DNA from: Curvibacter sp.
Lineage (GTDB): Bacteria > Pseudomonadota > Gammaproteobacteria > Burkholderiales > Burkholderiaceae_C
Reading direction: 5' to 3'
Length of the DNA: 35,401 nt
Assembly: GCA_003987795.1 (NCBI GenBank)
Contig: RXJO01000358.1
Span: 1-35,401, forward strand
A model generated the notes under the pieces. The model did not search any database. It saw nothing but the letters and a program-made list of their open reading frames with translations, and had not been told where the DNA came from. The position numbers and the translations under genes are program-made. Below are positions 8,498-16,056 of this stretch, piece by piece (the stretch's first letter is position 1; each line of letters starts with the position of its first letter).

Positions 8498-9202
8498 ATG
8501 CGCATCAAAGCGGCGACCTTCGACACCGGCGGCACCATCCTCGACTGGCACTCCGGCATTCGCGACGCGTTCGCGGAGGTCGGCAAGGCGCATGGAGTCC
8601 AACGGGACTGGGCGGTTCTCACCAACCAATATCGACGCCTGTCGATGAAGGGCATCGTCGGGCAGAGCCAGCCGGCGTTCAACATGGACGACGTCCACCG
8701 CACGGCCCTCGACGAGATTTGCGACGCCGACGGGCTGTCCATGTTCACGGCGGCCGATCGAAGCCGCATCTCGAGCGCGTGGCACAGGCTGTCTTCCTGG
8801 CCCGACTTCGCCGGCCCCTTGAAGGCCATTCGCGCGCGCGTTCCCGCCATCTCCTTCACCATGCTGCCAATGGCCCTGGTGGTCGACGTCTCCAGGCTCA
8901 ACGGCGTCTCGTGGGACGCGGTCATCTCATGCGAAGCCATCGGGCACTACAAGCCCAATCCTCTCGCCTACCAGCAGGCCGCAAAGTGGCTCGCCATGGA
9001 GCCCGGCGAAATCCTGATGGTGGCCTGCCACAACTTCGACCTCAACGCCGCGCGCGCCTGCGGCTTCAAGACCGCCTTCATCCGCAGGCCGCAGGAATGG
9101 GGGAGCGAGTCGCCGCCGGACCCGACACCGCACCCGGACTGCGACTTCGTCTTCGACGGCTTCGAGGAGCTCGCGCGGAAAGTCGAGAGTCTCACCGCGT
9201 AG
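8498..9202 (+). CDS. HAD-superfamily hydrolase, haloacid dehalogenase type II-like
   Basis: This 234-residue protein has the HAD nucleophile motif as FDTGGTILDW near residue 8, a helical cap domain, and IGHYKPNPLAYQQAAKWL (motif III lysine). It then has MVACHNFDLNAARACGFKTAFIRR, where the usual acidic motif IV reads CHNFDL. This fits the haloacid dehalogenase type II branch, which hydrolyses 2-haloacids or small phosphates. The actual substrate is not predictable. GGAG lies 7 nt upstream of ATG. It follows the CcdA-like gene by 22 bp and is probably in the same transcript. Confidence 0.8.
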   Translation: MRIKAATFDTGGTILDWHSGIRDAFAEVGKAHGVQRDWAVLTNQYRRLSMKGIVGQSQPAFNMDDVHRTALDEICDADGLSMFTAADRSRISSAWHRLSSWPDFAGPLKAIRARVPAISFTMLPMALVVDVSRLNGVSWDAVISCEAIGHYKPNPLAYQQAAKWLAMEPGEILMVACHNFDLNAARACGFKTAFIRRPQEWGSESPPDPTPHPDCDFVFDGFEELARKVESLTA

Positions 9203-9276
9203 GGCTCAGCCCGCCTTCGATTGACTTGAAACCCATTTGCCTGTTATCTGAATCCATCAACTCCCAGGAGAAAACC

Positions 9277-9798
9277 ATGCTCTTCCAAACCGCTCGTTCG
9301 ACACCCCTTGCCGCCGCCTTCGCCCTCGCGGTGTCCATGCTTTTCGGCTCCGCCGCCATGGCCGATCCGCTCAATGTGCAGGCCACCATGGTCCCCAAGG
9401 AGCAGATCAAGCTCGACTTCAAGGACGGCTCGGGGCACTTCGTCCTGATGGTCCGCCGCGAAGGCACCGCCGCCGGCACCGGCATGCTCGACGGCGCCCA
9501 GATCGTCGAGTTCGGCCGCCACGACATCGTCCCGGGCGTCTCGGGCGACCCCAGTGGCTATCTGGTCGCCACCAAGGGCGACGGCAACGTGGCCTACATC
9601 AAGTGGACCGTCCGCGCCGTCTTCCTGCCGGGCAAGGACGGCAAGCCCGAGCTCAACGACAACGGCTTCTGGGAGGTCGTCTCCGGCACCGGCTCGTTCA
9701 AGGGCCTCAAGGGCGCCGGAACCCTCCACATCAAGTCGGCCAACCCCACCGACCGCATCTTCATCCTCGACGGCCAACTGGCTCCGCAATCGAACTGA
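9277..9798 (+). CDS. Exported protein of unknown function
   Basis: This 173-residue protein starts with a signal peptide (MLFQTARSTPLAAAF, cleavage near SAAMADP). The mature part is beta-rich, with GSGHFVLMVRREG, GDPSGYLVATKGDGNVAY and GFWEVVSGTGSFKGLKGAG. The last segment resembles the G-x-G-x-F-x-G-x-x-G loop seen in small barrel proteins related to allene-oxide-cyclase/DUF3224-type folds, which is only a weak hint. CAGGAG precedes ATG. No function is proposed. Confidence 0.65.
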   Translation: MLFQTARSTPLAAAFALAVSMLFGSAAMADPLNVQATMVPKEQIKLDFKDGSGHFVLMVRREGTAAGTGMLDGAQIVEFGRHDIVPGVSGDPSGYLVATKGDGNVAYIKWTVRAVFLPGKDGKPELNDNGFWEVVSGTGSFKGLKGAGTLHIKSANPTDRIFILDGQLAPQSN

Positions 9799-9887
9799 GG
9801 CCACCAGGACTCGAGCGTCGGCGAGCTGACGCCGAGTCCTCAGTTCCGCAATGAAAATCTCGTCGGGGCATTCCGGCGAGCGGAGCC

Positions 9888-10118
9888 ATGAAAGAGATAT
9901 TGAAAGCCGCCCTCACGAAGAAAATCGCCGCGAGCTCGCTCAAGATCGCGCTGGCGGTGGGCACGGCCCTGAACCTCGTGAACCAGTGGAGCGCGATTTT
10001 CGGAATCGCGGAGTTCTCCTGGCTCCACGGGCTGCTCAACTACCTGGTCCCCTTTTGCGTCGCCAGCTACAGCGCGGCGAAAAACCAAGCGGCAAATCGA
10101 CGGGAGCCACACCCATGA
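9888..10118 (+). CDS. Small membrane protein, NrtS-type nitrate/nitrite transporter
   Basis: This 76-residue protein has two hydrophobic helices (KIALAVGTALNLVNQW and the later LLNYLVPFCVASYSA) and the family's typical end YLVPFCVASYSA followed by polar residues. From memory this matches the small NrtS proteins described as nitrate/nitrite transporters acting in pairs or oligomers. No nitrate reductase gene is in the window. The stop overlaps the start of the AraC gene (ATGA), implying coupled translation. Confidence 0.7.
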   Translation: MKEILKAALTKKIAASSLKIALAVGTALNLVNQWSAIFGIAEFSWLHGLLNYLVPFCVASYSAAKNQAANRREPHP

Positions 10119-10948
10119 GCGACCCGCTCGACCGCCTCCTGTCCCAGTTCTCCTTGCGGGCCGGGGTCTTCTACACCGGCAACATCTGCGGCCTGCACGA
10201 CTTCGATCGCGATGAGCAAAGGGGGCACCTGCACGTGGTCAGGAAGGGGCAGGTCTCGCTGCTCAACCAAGGGAGGCCTGACGTCCGCATCGAGCGGCCC
10301 TCCCTGATCTACCTGCCGCGCCCCGAGCGACACCGCCTCGAAGCCGACGAGCGCGAAGGCGCCGACGTCGCGTGCGCCACCGTGCTCACGGGCGTCGGCG
10401 GCCGCAACCCCATCTCCGACTCCCTGCCCGACACGGTCCTCATCGAGTTGGACGCCTCCCCTGGCTTCGCGCCGATCCTCGAGCTCATGTTCTCGGAGGG
10501 ATTCGGGGGCGGTAGCGGACGACAAGGCGCGCTCGACCGCCTCTGCGAGGTCCTGACGATCCACATGCTGCGCCACTGCCTCGACCGAGGCTTGATCTCC
10601 GGCGGCGCCCTGGCCGGGCTCGCCGACCCCAAACTAGCCAAGGCGCTCGACGCCATCCACCAGGCGCCCTCCGAGCGCTGGGACTTGCCCGCCATGGCCG
10701 AGCGGGCCGGCATGTCCCGTGCGCGCTTCGCGGAGCATTTCCATTCGGTCGTCGGAGCACCCCCCGCCGAATACCTGGCGTCTTGGCGCCTCATGCTCGC
10801 TCGCAAGCTCCTTGCCAAAGGGGCCCAGGCCAAAGCCGTCGCCGAAAGGGTCGGCTATGGCAGCTCCAGCGCGCTCCACCGGGCCTTCGTCCGAAAGTTC
10901 GGCCAATCGCCTTCGGAATGGCTCAAAGAGCTCTCGCGAGAAGGTTAA
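10115..10948 (+). CDS. AraC-family transcriptional regulator
   Basis: This 277-residue protein has an N-terminal cupin-like sensor (LHVVRKGQVSLL, then SLIYLPRPERHRLE) and a C-terminal double helix-turn-helix DNA-binding domain. The first HTH is PAMAERAGMSRARFAEHF and the second AKAVAERVGYGSSSALHRAF, followed by the family signature FGQSPSEWLKE. It should bind DNA in response to a small ligand; likely targets are the neighbouring cargo genes. Translation is coupled to the NrtS-like gene upstream by a 4-bp overlap. Confidence 0.9.
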   Translation: MSDPLDRLLSQFSLRAGVFYTGNICGLHDFDRDEQRGHLHVVRKGQVSLLNQGRPDVRIERPSLIYLPRPERHRLEADEREGADVACATVLTGVGGRNPISDSLPDTVLIELDASPGFAPILELMFSEGFGGGSGRQGALDRLCEVLTIHMLRHCLDRGLISGGALAGLADPKLAKALDAIHQAPSERWDLPAMAERAGMSRARFAEHFHSVVGAPPAEYLASWRLMLARKLLAKGAQAKAVAERVGYGSSSALHRAFVRKFGQSPSEWLKELSREG

Positions 10949-11095
10949 GCCGCGTTTCCATTCGCCTCGGAACGGGTGGCCACTTCATTGAGACGATCGG
11001 GCAACTTCGTTGACCCCATCAATCCTAGGATGAGTCCAGCCTGTCGCGTCTCACGACCGCGACATCAGGGCTGCCCTTCAACCCAGGAGAAAACA

Positions 11096-11656
11096 ATGGC
11101 TTATCTGAAAACCCTTTCCGCAGTCGACCACGCGCAGGCGCAAGGCGCGCAGAAGGAAATGCTCGACACCGCCCTCAAGCAGGTCGGCTTCATCCCCAAC
11201 ATGTATGCCAACATGGTCAACGCGCCCGCGCTGTTGGGCACCTACCTCAGCGGCTACGCGCGCTTCCGCGCCGAGTCCGGCTTCGCCCCCGCGGAGCAGG
11301 AAGTCGTCTTCCTGGCCATCAGCATGGCCAATGGATGCACGTATTGCGCTGCCGCGCACAGCATGATCGCCGACAAGATGTCCGGGGTCCCCGGCCCCGT
11401 CCTGCAAGCCATCCGCCAAGGGCAGCCCATCCCGGACGCGAAGCTGTCGGCGCTCTACGAACTGACCCAGGAATTGGTTCACACCAACGGCCGCCCCGCC
11501 CAATCCCGCTTGGACGCCTATCTCCAAGCCGGCTACTCGGAGCAAAGCATCCTCTACATCGTCCTGGCGACGGCCGTGAAGGTTCTCAGCAACTACTCGA
11601 ACCACGCGTTCGGGACGCAAGTCGACGATCGCTTCTCCGCTTACAAGCTCGCATGA
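11096..11656 (+). CDS. AhpD/carboxymuconolactone decarboxylase-like peroxidase
   Basis: This 186-residue all-helical protein carries the CxxC-x3-H motif CTYCAAAHS near residue 83, the redox centre of AhpD-like alkylhydroperoxidases. The segment PNMYANMVNAPALLGTYLSGYARF before it is typical of the family. It probably reduces hydroperoxides or acts as a thiol-dependent stress protein. CAGGAG precedes ATG 11096. It follows the AraC gene by 147 bp and is the likely regulatory target of that protein, which is an inference from position. Confidence 0.88.
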   Translation: MAYLKTLSAVDHAQAQGAQKEMLDTALKQVGFIPNMYANMVNAPALLGTYLSGYARFRAESGFAPAEQEVVFLAISMANGCTYCAAAHSMIADKMSGVPGPVLQAIRQGQPIPDAKLSALYELTQELVHTNGRPAQSRLDAYLQAGYSEQSILYIVLATAVKVLSNYSNHAFGTQVDDRFSAYKLA

Positions 11657-11734
11657 TCCACCGGCCGACTAGGGGGGCCGGCCGCCTCGAATCGCCCCCC
11701 AATAAGCCAGAAATCGAAACCAATGGGAGAACAC

Positions 11735-12190
11735 ATGAAAAAGAACGTCCTCATCGCCAGGCCCCATCCCTTCATCGTCGCCTCAATGAAGCCCTTCCTT
11801 GAGGAGGCGGGATTCGGCGTCTCGAAATTGGAGAGCCTCGAAGAAATCTCCGCGCAGGGGCCGCACCCGGCCGGCGCGATCATCTCCCTGGCTCTTTCCT
11901 CCCCGATTTCCCAGAGCGCGCAGGAGGTCTTCGCCCGTCTGCGCGGGGCCTCCACTCGAACGCCCATCTTGTTCGCCTCGATGCTGCCGCTCGAGAAGAT
12001 CGCCAGCACGCTGGACGCCATCGCCAAGCAAACCGGCTTCGCCGCCAACATCCTGGGCGCCTCGTCGCCATCTTCGACGTGGGGCGGGCTCGGCAAGCAG
12101 GAGACGTTCCTCTACCTTAGCAAAGATGACCTCGACGCCCCCGAGCGCAGGGCCATCCTGGCCCAAATGGCCCGTCGCCATTTCCAATGA
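11735..12190 (+). CDS. Unknown protein with receiver-like N-terminus
   Basis: I do not recognise a family. The 151-residue protein opens like a response-regulator receiver (KKNVLIARPHPFIVASMKPFLEEAGF), with later TPILFASMLPLEKI in the place of the conserved Thr/Ser strand. The expected phospho-acceptor Asp after the third strand is not present (GAIISLALSS). It may be a degenerate receiver used for protein contact, or a different alpha/beta fold. GGGAGA lies just before ATG 11735; an in-frame ATG at 11723 would add four residues. Confidence 0.55.
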   Translation: MKKNVLIARPHPFIVASMKPFLEEAGFGVSKLESLEEISAQGPHPAGAIISLALSSPISQSAQEVFARLRGASTRTPILFASMLPLEKIASTLDAIAKQTGFAANILGASSPSSTWGGLGKQETFLYLSKDDLDAPERRAILAQMARRHFQ

Positions 12191-12364
12191 CAATTCATGG
12201 CAAAGCGTGTGGCGGAAGGCTTGATTTGGCGACCGAGCGCCCGAAGTCATTGCCAACGCGACCAACGGATGAAATAAATACGAAGAAGCGCGAATCGTTT
12301 TGGCGAGTCGGTTCCTCTTAGCAAGGGAGGAAGGTCCTCGAAACCACATTCAAAGGAGATCGCC

Positions 12365-12571
12365 ATGTTCTACACAAAAAATGTTCCCGGCTGGGAGCGC
12401 GCCGTTCGCATCGTCATGGGCCTGATGGCCCTGGGCTTCGCCGCCATGAGCTGGGGCTCGCCGCTGGCCATGGGCGCCGGCATCATGGGCGCCATCCTGT
12501 CCATGACCGGCCTGGTCGGCTTCTGCCCGATGTGCGCCATGGTCGGCCGCAAACTCGACAAGGCAAGCTGA
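12365..12571 (+). CDS. DUF2892 (YgaP transmembrane domain) small membrane protein
   Basis: This 68-residue protein has two hydrophobic segments and the family motif GFCPMCAMVGRKL at the end. Members are inner-membrane proteins often linked to sulfur-transfer (rhodanese) or redox genes. The AAGGAG ribosome site lies 6 nt before ATG. A 174-bp gap precedes it, giving room for a promoter. It ends 2 bp before the sigma factor gene, so it leads that operon. Confidence 0.85.
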   Translation: MFYTKNVPGWERAVRIVMGLMALGFAAMSWGSPLAMGAGIMGAILSMTGLVGFCPMCAMVGRKLDKAS

Positions 12572-12573
12572 GC

Positions 12574-13155
12574 ATGGATACCGCGGTAGAACGCTCCAAC
12601 CTCGTCATGGCCGCGCAGACCGGCGACCCGGCGGCCATCACGCGGCTGCTGGCGGTCTGCCAAGCCGACGCTCGCCGATACGCCCGGCGCCACTGCCAGG
12701 CCAGCGACGTCGACGACGCGGTGCAGGAGTCCCTGCTGGTGATCTCCCGCAAGGTCAAGGGTTTGAAGGCCGCCGCTGCCTTCTCCTCCTGGCTTTTCAC
12801 CGTCATCAAGCGCGAGTGCCGCAAGCTCGAGCGGATGATGTTCAGCACCGAAGAGCTCGACGAAGACAAGGTCGAACAGCAACTGATTTGCAGGGCCGAC
12901 AACGACCTGCGGATCGACCTGGCCAACGCGCTCGAGTCGCTGCCAGCCCACTACCTCGAAGTCGTCCTGCTGCGGGACTTCGAGGAACTCACCATCGCCG
13001 AGATCGCCGAGCGTCTCGAGGAGAACCCCGCCGCCATCAAGAGCCGCCTGCACCGGGCCCGCGAGCTCGTGCGCGAATACCTGCTGAGCCCCGCGACGGG
13101 GCCGGGAGCCGCCGTCAGCCCGACGGCCAAAACCAACACAAGGAGAAACCAGTGA
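12574..13155 (+). CDS. ECF-type RNA polymerase sigma factor
   Basis: This 193-residue protein has sigma region 2 (YARRHCQASDVDDAVQESLL and AFSSWLFTVIKREC) and region 4 (LPAHYLEVVLLRDFEELTIA, then AEIAERLEENPAAIKSRLHRARELV). Regions 1 and 3 are absent, as in extracytoplasmic-function sigma factors. It should direct polymerase to stress promoters. No recognisable anti-sigma gene is adjacent. Instead its stop overlaps (GTGA) the start of a membrane-anchored thioredoxin, so a redox-linked control is possible but unproven. Confidence 0.88.
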   Translation: MDTAVERSNLVMAAQTGDPAAITRLLAVCQADARRYARRHCQASDVDDAVQESLLVISRKVKGLKAAAAFSSWLFTVIKRECRKLERMMFSTEELDEDKVEQQLICRADNDLRIDLANALESLPAHYLEVVLLRDFEELTIAEIAERLEENPAAIKSRLHRARELVREYLLSPATGPGAAVSPTAKTNTRRNQ

Positions 13156-13544
13156 ACTGGATGGGAATCGCTGTCGGGAGCGTGATCGCCCTCTTCGCAG
13201 GCATGCAGCTCCTCATGTGGATCAAGGCCAAGAGAAGCGTTGGCAGCCCGGCTCCCGACACCTCGTCGATCGACGGCCCGGCCGCCTCCGACACGCGCAG
13301 GCTCTACTACTTCTATTCCGCCAGTTGCGGCCCGTGCCGGGCCATCAAGCCCCTGGTCGAGAAGCTGCGCCAGACCCACCGCAACCTGATCCCTGTCGAC
13401 GTCGCCCAGAACCTCGACCTGGCCCGGCAGTTCGGAATCGCTGGAACGCCCAGCTTCATCCTGGTCTCGGAAGGCGCCGTCAGGGAAGTGCTGCTGGGAG
13501 GTCAGAGCGAACGCAAACTCCTCGACCTGCTTGCCGGAGGCTGA
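13152..13544 (+). CDS. Membrane-anchored thioredoxin-like protein (CGPC)
   Basis: This 130-residue protein starts with GTG (VNWMGIAV), supported by AGGAG six nt upstream and the GTGA overlap with the sigma factor gene. An N-terminal helix (GIAVGSVIALFAGMQLLMW) anchors it in the inner membrane. A thioredoxin domain follows with the active site SASCGPCRAIKPLV and the cis-proline loop GIAGTPSFILV. It is complete and closer to classic thioredoxin than the CPTC protein in the same island. Confidence 0.85.
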   Translation: MNWMGIAVGSVIALFAGMQLLMWIKAKRSVGSPAPDTSSIDGPAASDTRRLYYFYSASCGPCRAIKPLVEKLRQTHRNLIPVDVAQNLDLARQFGIAGTPSFILVSEGAVREVLLGGQSERKLLDLLAGG

Positions 13545-13553
13545 GGGGGCGCG

Positions 13554-13997
13554 ATGATAAAAATTGCCGCAGCAGCCCTGTTCGCATGCGCGTCCGCATC
13601 GGCCCTCGCCGACGACAGGGGGATGAATGTCGTCGCCAGTCCGTTCGATATGGACCATACGGTCCTCCGAGTCGAGTCCGCGTTGAGGGAGAAAGGCGTG
13701 AAGATATTCGCGATCGTCGACCACGCCGAGGAGGCCCGTGCTGCGGGCATGGATCTCCCGCCTACCAAACTCCTGATCGTCGGCAATCCCAAGGCCGGCA
13801 CCCCGTTGATGCAGCGGGACCAGGCGGTCGGCATCGACTTGCCCCTCAAGCTCCTAATTTGGCGAACGCCCTCCGGGGAAGTCGATGTGGGGTGGAACAG
13901 CCCGGAATATCTGGCCAAGCGACACGCGCTGCCCGACGGATTCGAGAGGCCCTTGGGAGCCCTCGGCGGCATCGTCTCACAAGCCCTCAGGCCTTGA
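13554..13997 (+). CDS. Exported DUF302 protein
   Basis: This 147-residue protein has a signal peptide (MIKIAAAALFACASASALA) and a DUF302 domain, recognised by KIFAIVDHAEEARAAG, PTKLLIVGNPKAGTPLMQ and GIDLPLKLLIW. The family is found in sulfur- and metal-stress settings, but its reaction is not established. An AGGGGG-type site precedes ATG 13554, 9 bp after the thioredoxin stop, so it belongs to the sigma factor operon. Confidence 0.88.
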   Translation: MIKIAAAALFACASASALADDRGMNVVASPFDMDHTVLRVESALREKGVKIFAIVDHAEEARAAGMDLPPTKLLIVGNPKAGTPLMQRDQAVGIDLPLKLLIWRTPSGEVDVGWNSPEYLAKRHALPDGFERPLGALGGIVSQALRP

Positions 13998-14103
13998 CCA
14001 GCAATTCTCTGGCCTCCATCATCCGTGGCGAGCATCAACGAATAAACATCTGGCGAGCCGAAGTCGAATGCGCCCGCAGACCTGATTGAAAGGGCATTCG
14101 ACC

Positions 14104-15048
14104 ATGAGCCAAAAATCGTTTCTATCCGCATTGATCGCCAAGGTCGGCTTGGGCTCCCAAGGATCGAAGGCATCCTCCGCGGGAGGCTCGGAGGCGTTGA
14201 TCGCGAGCCTGTTGAACATGGCCTGGTTCGTCGAAGCACGCGACCCTTATACCGGCGGGCATCTCTGGCGCGTCTCACGCTACTCCCGCATGGTCGCCGA
14301 GCAGGCGGGGCTCGGCAGGCAAGAGGCAGCTCGCATCGGACTGGGAGGCTTCCTGCACGACCTCGGGAAGATCGCCGTGCCCGACGCGATTCTGCGCAAG
14401 GCCGGCAAGCTCACCGACGACGAATACGCCGTCATCAAGACCCACCCCAGCGTCGGATCGCGCATGCTCGCGGGGCATCCTCTGGGCCACCTCGTCGAGG
14501 ACGCGGTGCTGCACCACCACGAGCGCCCCGACGGGCTCGGCTACCCCTTTGGACGCTCGGCCGCGGGGCTCACCGACATGGCCCTAGTCGTCGGCGTGTG
14601 CGACGCCTTTGACGCCATGACCAGCCACCGCCCCTACCGCGCGGGCATGCCGATCGAGAAGGCCATTGCGATCATCTCCGGCGAGGCCGGCAAGCAATTC
14701 GACGCCCGCTTCAGCTCGTCGCTGGCATCCTTGGCCAAGGCTGGCGAGCTCGAGCACGTCGCAGGACACAGCGACGAAGGAATCCCCCTGCAAAGCTGCC
14801 CCAACTGCGGCCCGACGCTGGCCCTGGCCCGCGACAGCCAGCCAGGCAAGCTCATCTATTGCCGCAACTGCTCGGGCCAGTTCAAGCTAGCCTCCGACGG
14901 CGGCAAGCTCGTCGCCGAGCCCACGGGAAAGATGGGCGGCCCAGCCGACTTGATGCCAGAGCTCGACCACGAGCTGATCAAGCACACCATCCGAGAGGCC
15001 GTAGCGGAGCTTCCGCTGAGCCTAGAGCTCGAAGGGCATAGGACTTGA
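14104..15048 (+). CDS. HD-GYP phosphodiesterase with C-terminal zinc ribbon
   Basis: This 314-residue protein has an HD-GYP domain over residues ~30-220. The metal-binding motifs are intact: GGHLWRVSRYS, FLHDLGKIAVPD, HHHERPDGLGYP and VCDAFDAMTSHRPYR. This predicts hydrolysis of c-di-GMP. After it comes a four-cysteine zinc ribbon, CPNCGPTLALARDS followed by CRNCSGQF near residues 238-262, and a short helical tail. No sensor domain or membrane helix precedes the catalytic part. The zinc ribbon may sense metal or redox state, which is an inference. Confidence 0.88.
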   Translation: MSQKSFLSALIAKVGLGSQGSKASSAGGSEALIASLLNMAWFVEARDPYTGGHLWRVSRYSRMVAEQAGLGRQEAARIGLGGFLHDLGKIAVPDAILRKAGKLTDDEYAVIKTHPSVGSRMLAGHPLGHLVEDAVLHHHERPDGLGYPFGRSAAGLTDMALVVGVCDAFDAMTSHRPYRAGMPIEKAIAIISGEAGKQFDARFSSSLASLAKAGELEHVAGHSDEGIPLQSCPNCGPTLALARDSQPGKLIYCRNCSGQFKLASDGGKLVAEPTGKMGGPADLMPELDHELIKHTIREAVAELPLSLELEGHRT

Positions 15049-15102
15049 TGCCGAGGTCGCATTCCCCGAGCATGCAACCGTCCACATAAACCGACCCCGA
15101 CC

Positions 15103-15345
15103 ATGGCCGAAGAAATCCAGCCCCGATCCGTCCTGACATGCCCTTCATGCGGCCACAAAGCCGAGCTGGAAATGCCGACCGACTCGTGCCAGTTCTTCCA
15201 TGAGTGCGAAGGATGCAAGACGGTCCTCCGACCGCTGCCAGGAGATTGCTGCGTTTTCTGCAGCCACGGCTCGGTCAAGTGCCCACCCATCCAACTGGCC
15301 GCGAGGAGCGGCGGCTCATCCTCCTGCGGCAATTGTTGCGGATAG
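15103..15345 (+). CDS. GDCCVxC-domain protein (cysteine form)
   Basis: This 80-residue protein has a zinc-ribbon-like start (CPSCGHKAELEMPTDSC, then CEGCKTVLRP), the name-giving GDCCVFCSHGSVKCPPIQ and a terminal CGNCCG. From memory, relatives are annotated as GDCCVxC (seleno)proteins, some with selenocysteine; here the site is Cys (TGC). No in-frame TGA needs decoding. It has no signal peptide, so it is cytosolic. A role in metal or redox chemistry is likely from the 13 cysteines; the reaction is unknown. Confidence 0.8.
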   Translation: MAEEIQPRSVLTCPSCGHKAELEMPTDSCQFFHECEGCKTVLRPLPGDCCVFCSHGSVKCPPIQLAARSGGSSSCGNCCG

Positions 15346-15408
15346 GACGCAGTTGCCGCCATCTCCGTCGAAGCCGGATTGGGTGGATCTGATTGCCGCA
15401 ACTTGGCT

Positions 15409-15978
15409 TCAGTGGACGTGGCCTTCCATGGCGTCTTTGCCATGGTCCGACACCTGAGCGTCGAACCACTTGTGGATAGCGGCGACCAGCACGGGATCGG
15501 CCGTCTTGAACGAGAGCTCAGCCCCGCCCTTCACATCCTTGTAGCCTATGGCGATCGAGCCAGGCTTGGCAGCCGAGAGCTCTGCCAGACCCGGCATCTG
15601 GGCTCCGTGGATATGGGTCGGCCCGGAAAAATCGCCCTTGAGGAACTGCTCCCTGATCTCCTTGAGATGCCGCCTCGCGAGCTCAGTCTGCTTCACATCG
15701 GACTTGTCCCGAGCGGCCACCTGCTGGACTCCGCCTTCTGCATCCTTGGTGAAGACGTGCAGGGTCGCGGACAGGTCGAACGGCATGACGTCCTTGCCTA
15801 ACTCAGACACTTTGGCCTGCCGCTGTGCCTTGGCCATGGCAGCCATGTGGGCGGCATGGTCCATGTTCATGTGGTCCATGCCTTGCATCGGCATCGGTTG
15901 ACCCGACTGCTGCTGCGCTGGGGCGGACATCGAAATTGCGATCGCAGCCGCAGCGATCAGGGACGCTTGAATGCGCAT
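15409..15978 (-). CDS. Periplasmic Met/His-rich protein
   Basis: This 189-residue protein has a signal peptide (MRIQASLIAAAAIAISMSAPAQQ). A Met/His-rich stretch follows (MPMQGMDHMNMDHAAHMAAM), typical of copper or silver handling. The remaining domain has MPFDLSATLHVF, GPTHIHGAQMPGLAEL and WFDAQVSDHGKDAMEGHVH. Relatives are often labelled aspartate carbamoyltransferase in databases, but none of that enzyme's carbamoyl-phosphate motifs are seen, so that label is rejected. AAGGAG precedes ATG. It is divergent from the Crp/Fnr gene and shares its control region. Confidence 0.75.
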   Translation of the reverse strand: MRIQASLIAAAAIAISMSAPAQQQSGQPMPMQGMDHMNMDHAAHMAAMAKAQRQAKVSELGKDVMPFDLSATLHVFTKDAEGGVQQVAARDKSDVKQTELARRHLKEIREQFLKGDFSGPTHIHGAQMPGLAELSAAKPGSIAIGYKDVKGGAELSFKTADPVLVAAIHKWFDAQVSDHGKDAMEGHVH

Positions 15979-16036
15979 GGGTCAACTCTCCTTTTACATT
16001 TGCTTGCATCTATCCTAGCGTGGCAGTCATTCGCAG

Positions 16037-16056
16037 CATATGATTTGGATCATATG
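16037..16056. promoter_or_regulatory. Crp/Fnr-type palindrome over the regulator start codon
   Basis: CATATGAT and ATCATATG are perfect 8-bp arms around TTGG; the inner part ATGAT-N4-ATCAT is close to the TTGAT-N4-ATCAA box of Crp/Fnr proteins. It overlaps the ATG (16054) of the Crp/Fnr gene and lies about 60-80 bp upstream of the divergent Met/His-rich gene. Autorepression and control of the neighbour are likely. Confidence 0.7.

Noticed and set aside
15409-15978. Aspartate carbamoyltransferase label
   Set aside because: Signal peptide, Met/His-rich start and lack of carbamoyl-phosphate motifs contradict it; the label seems to be a database error.
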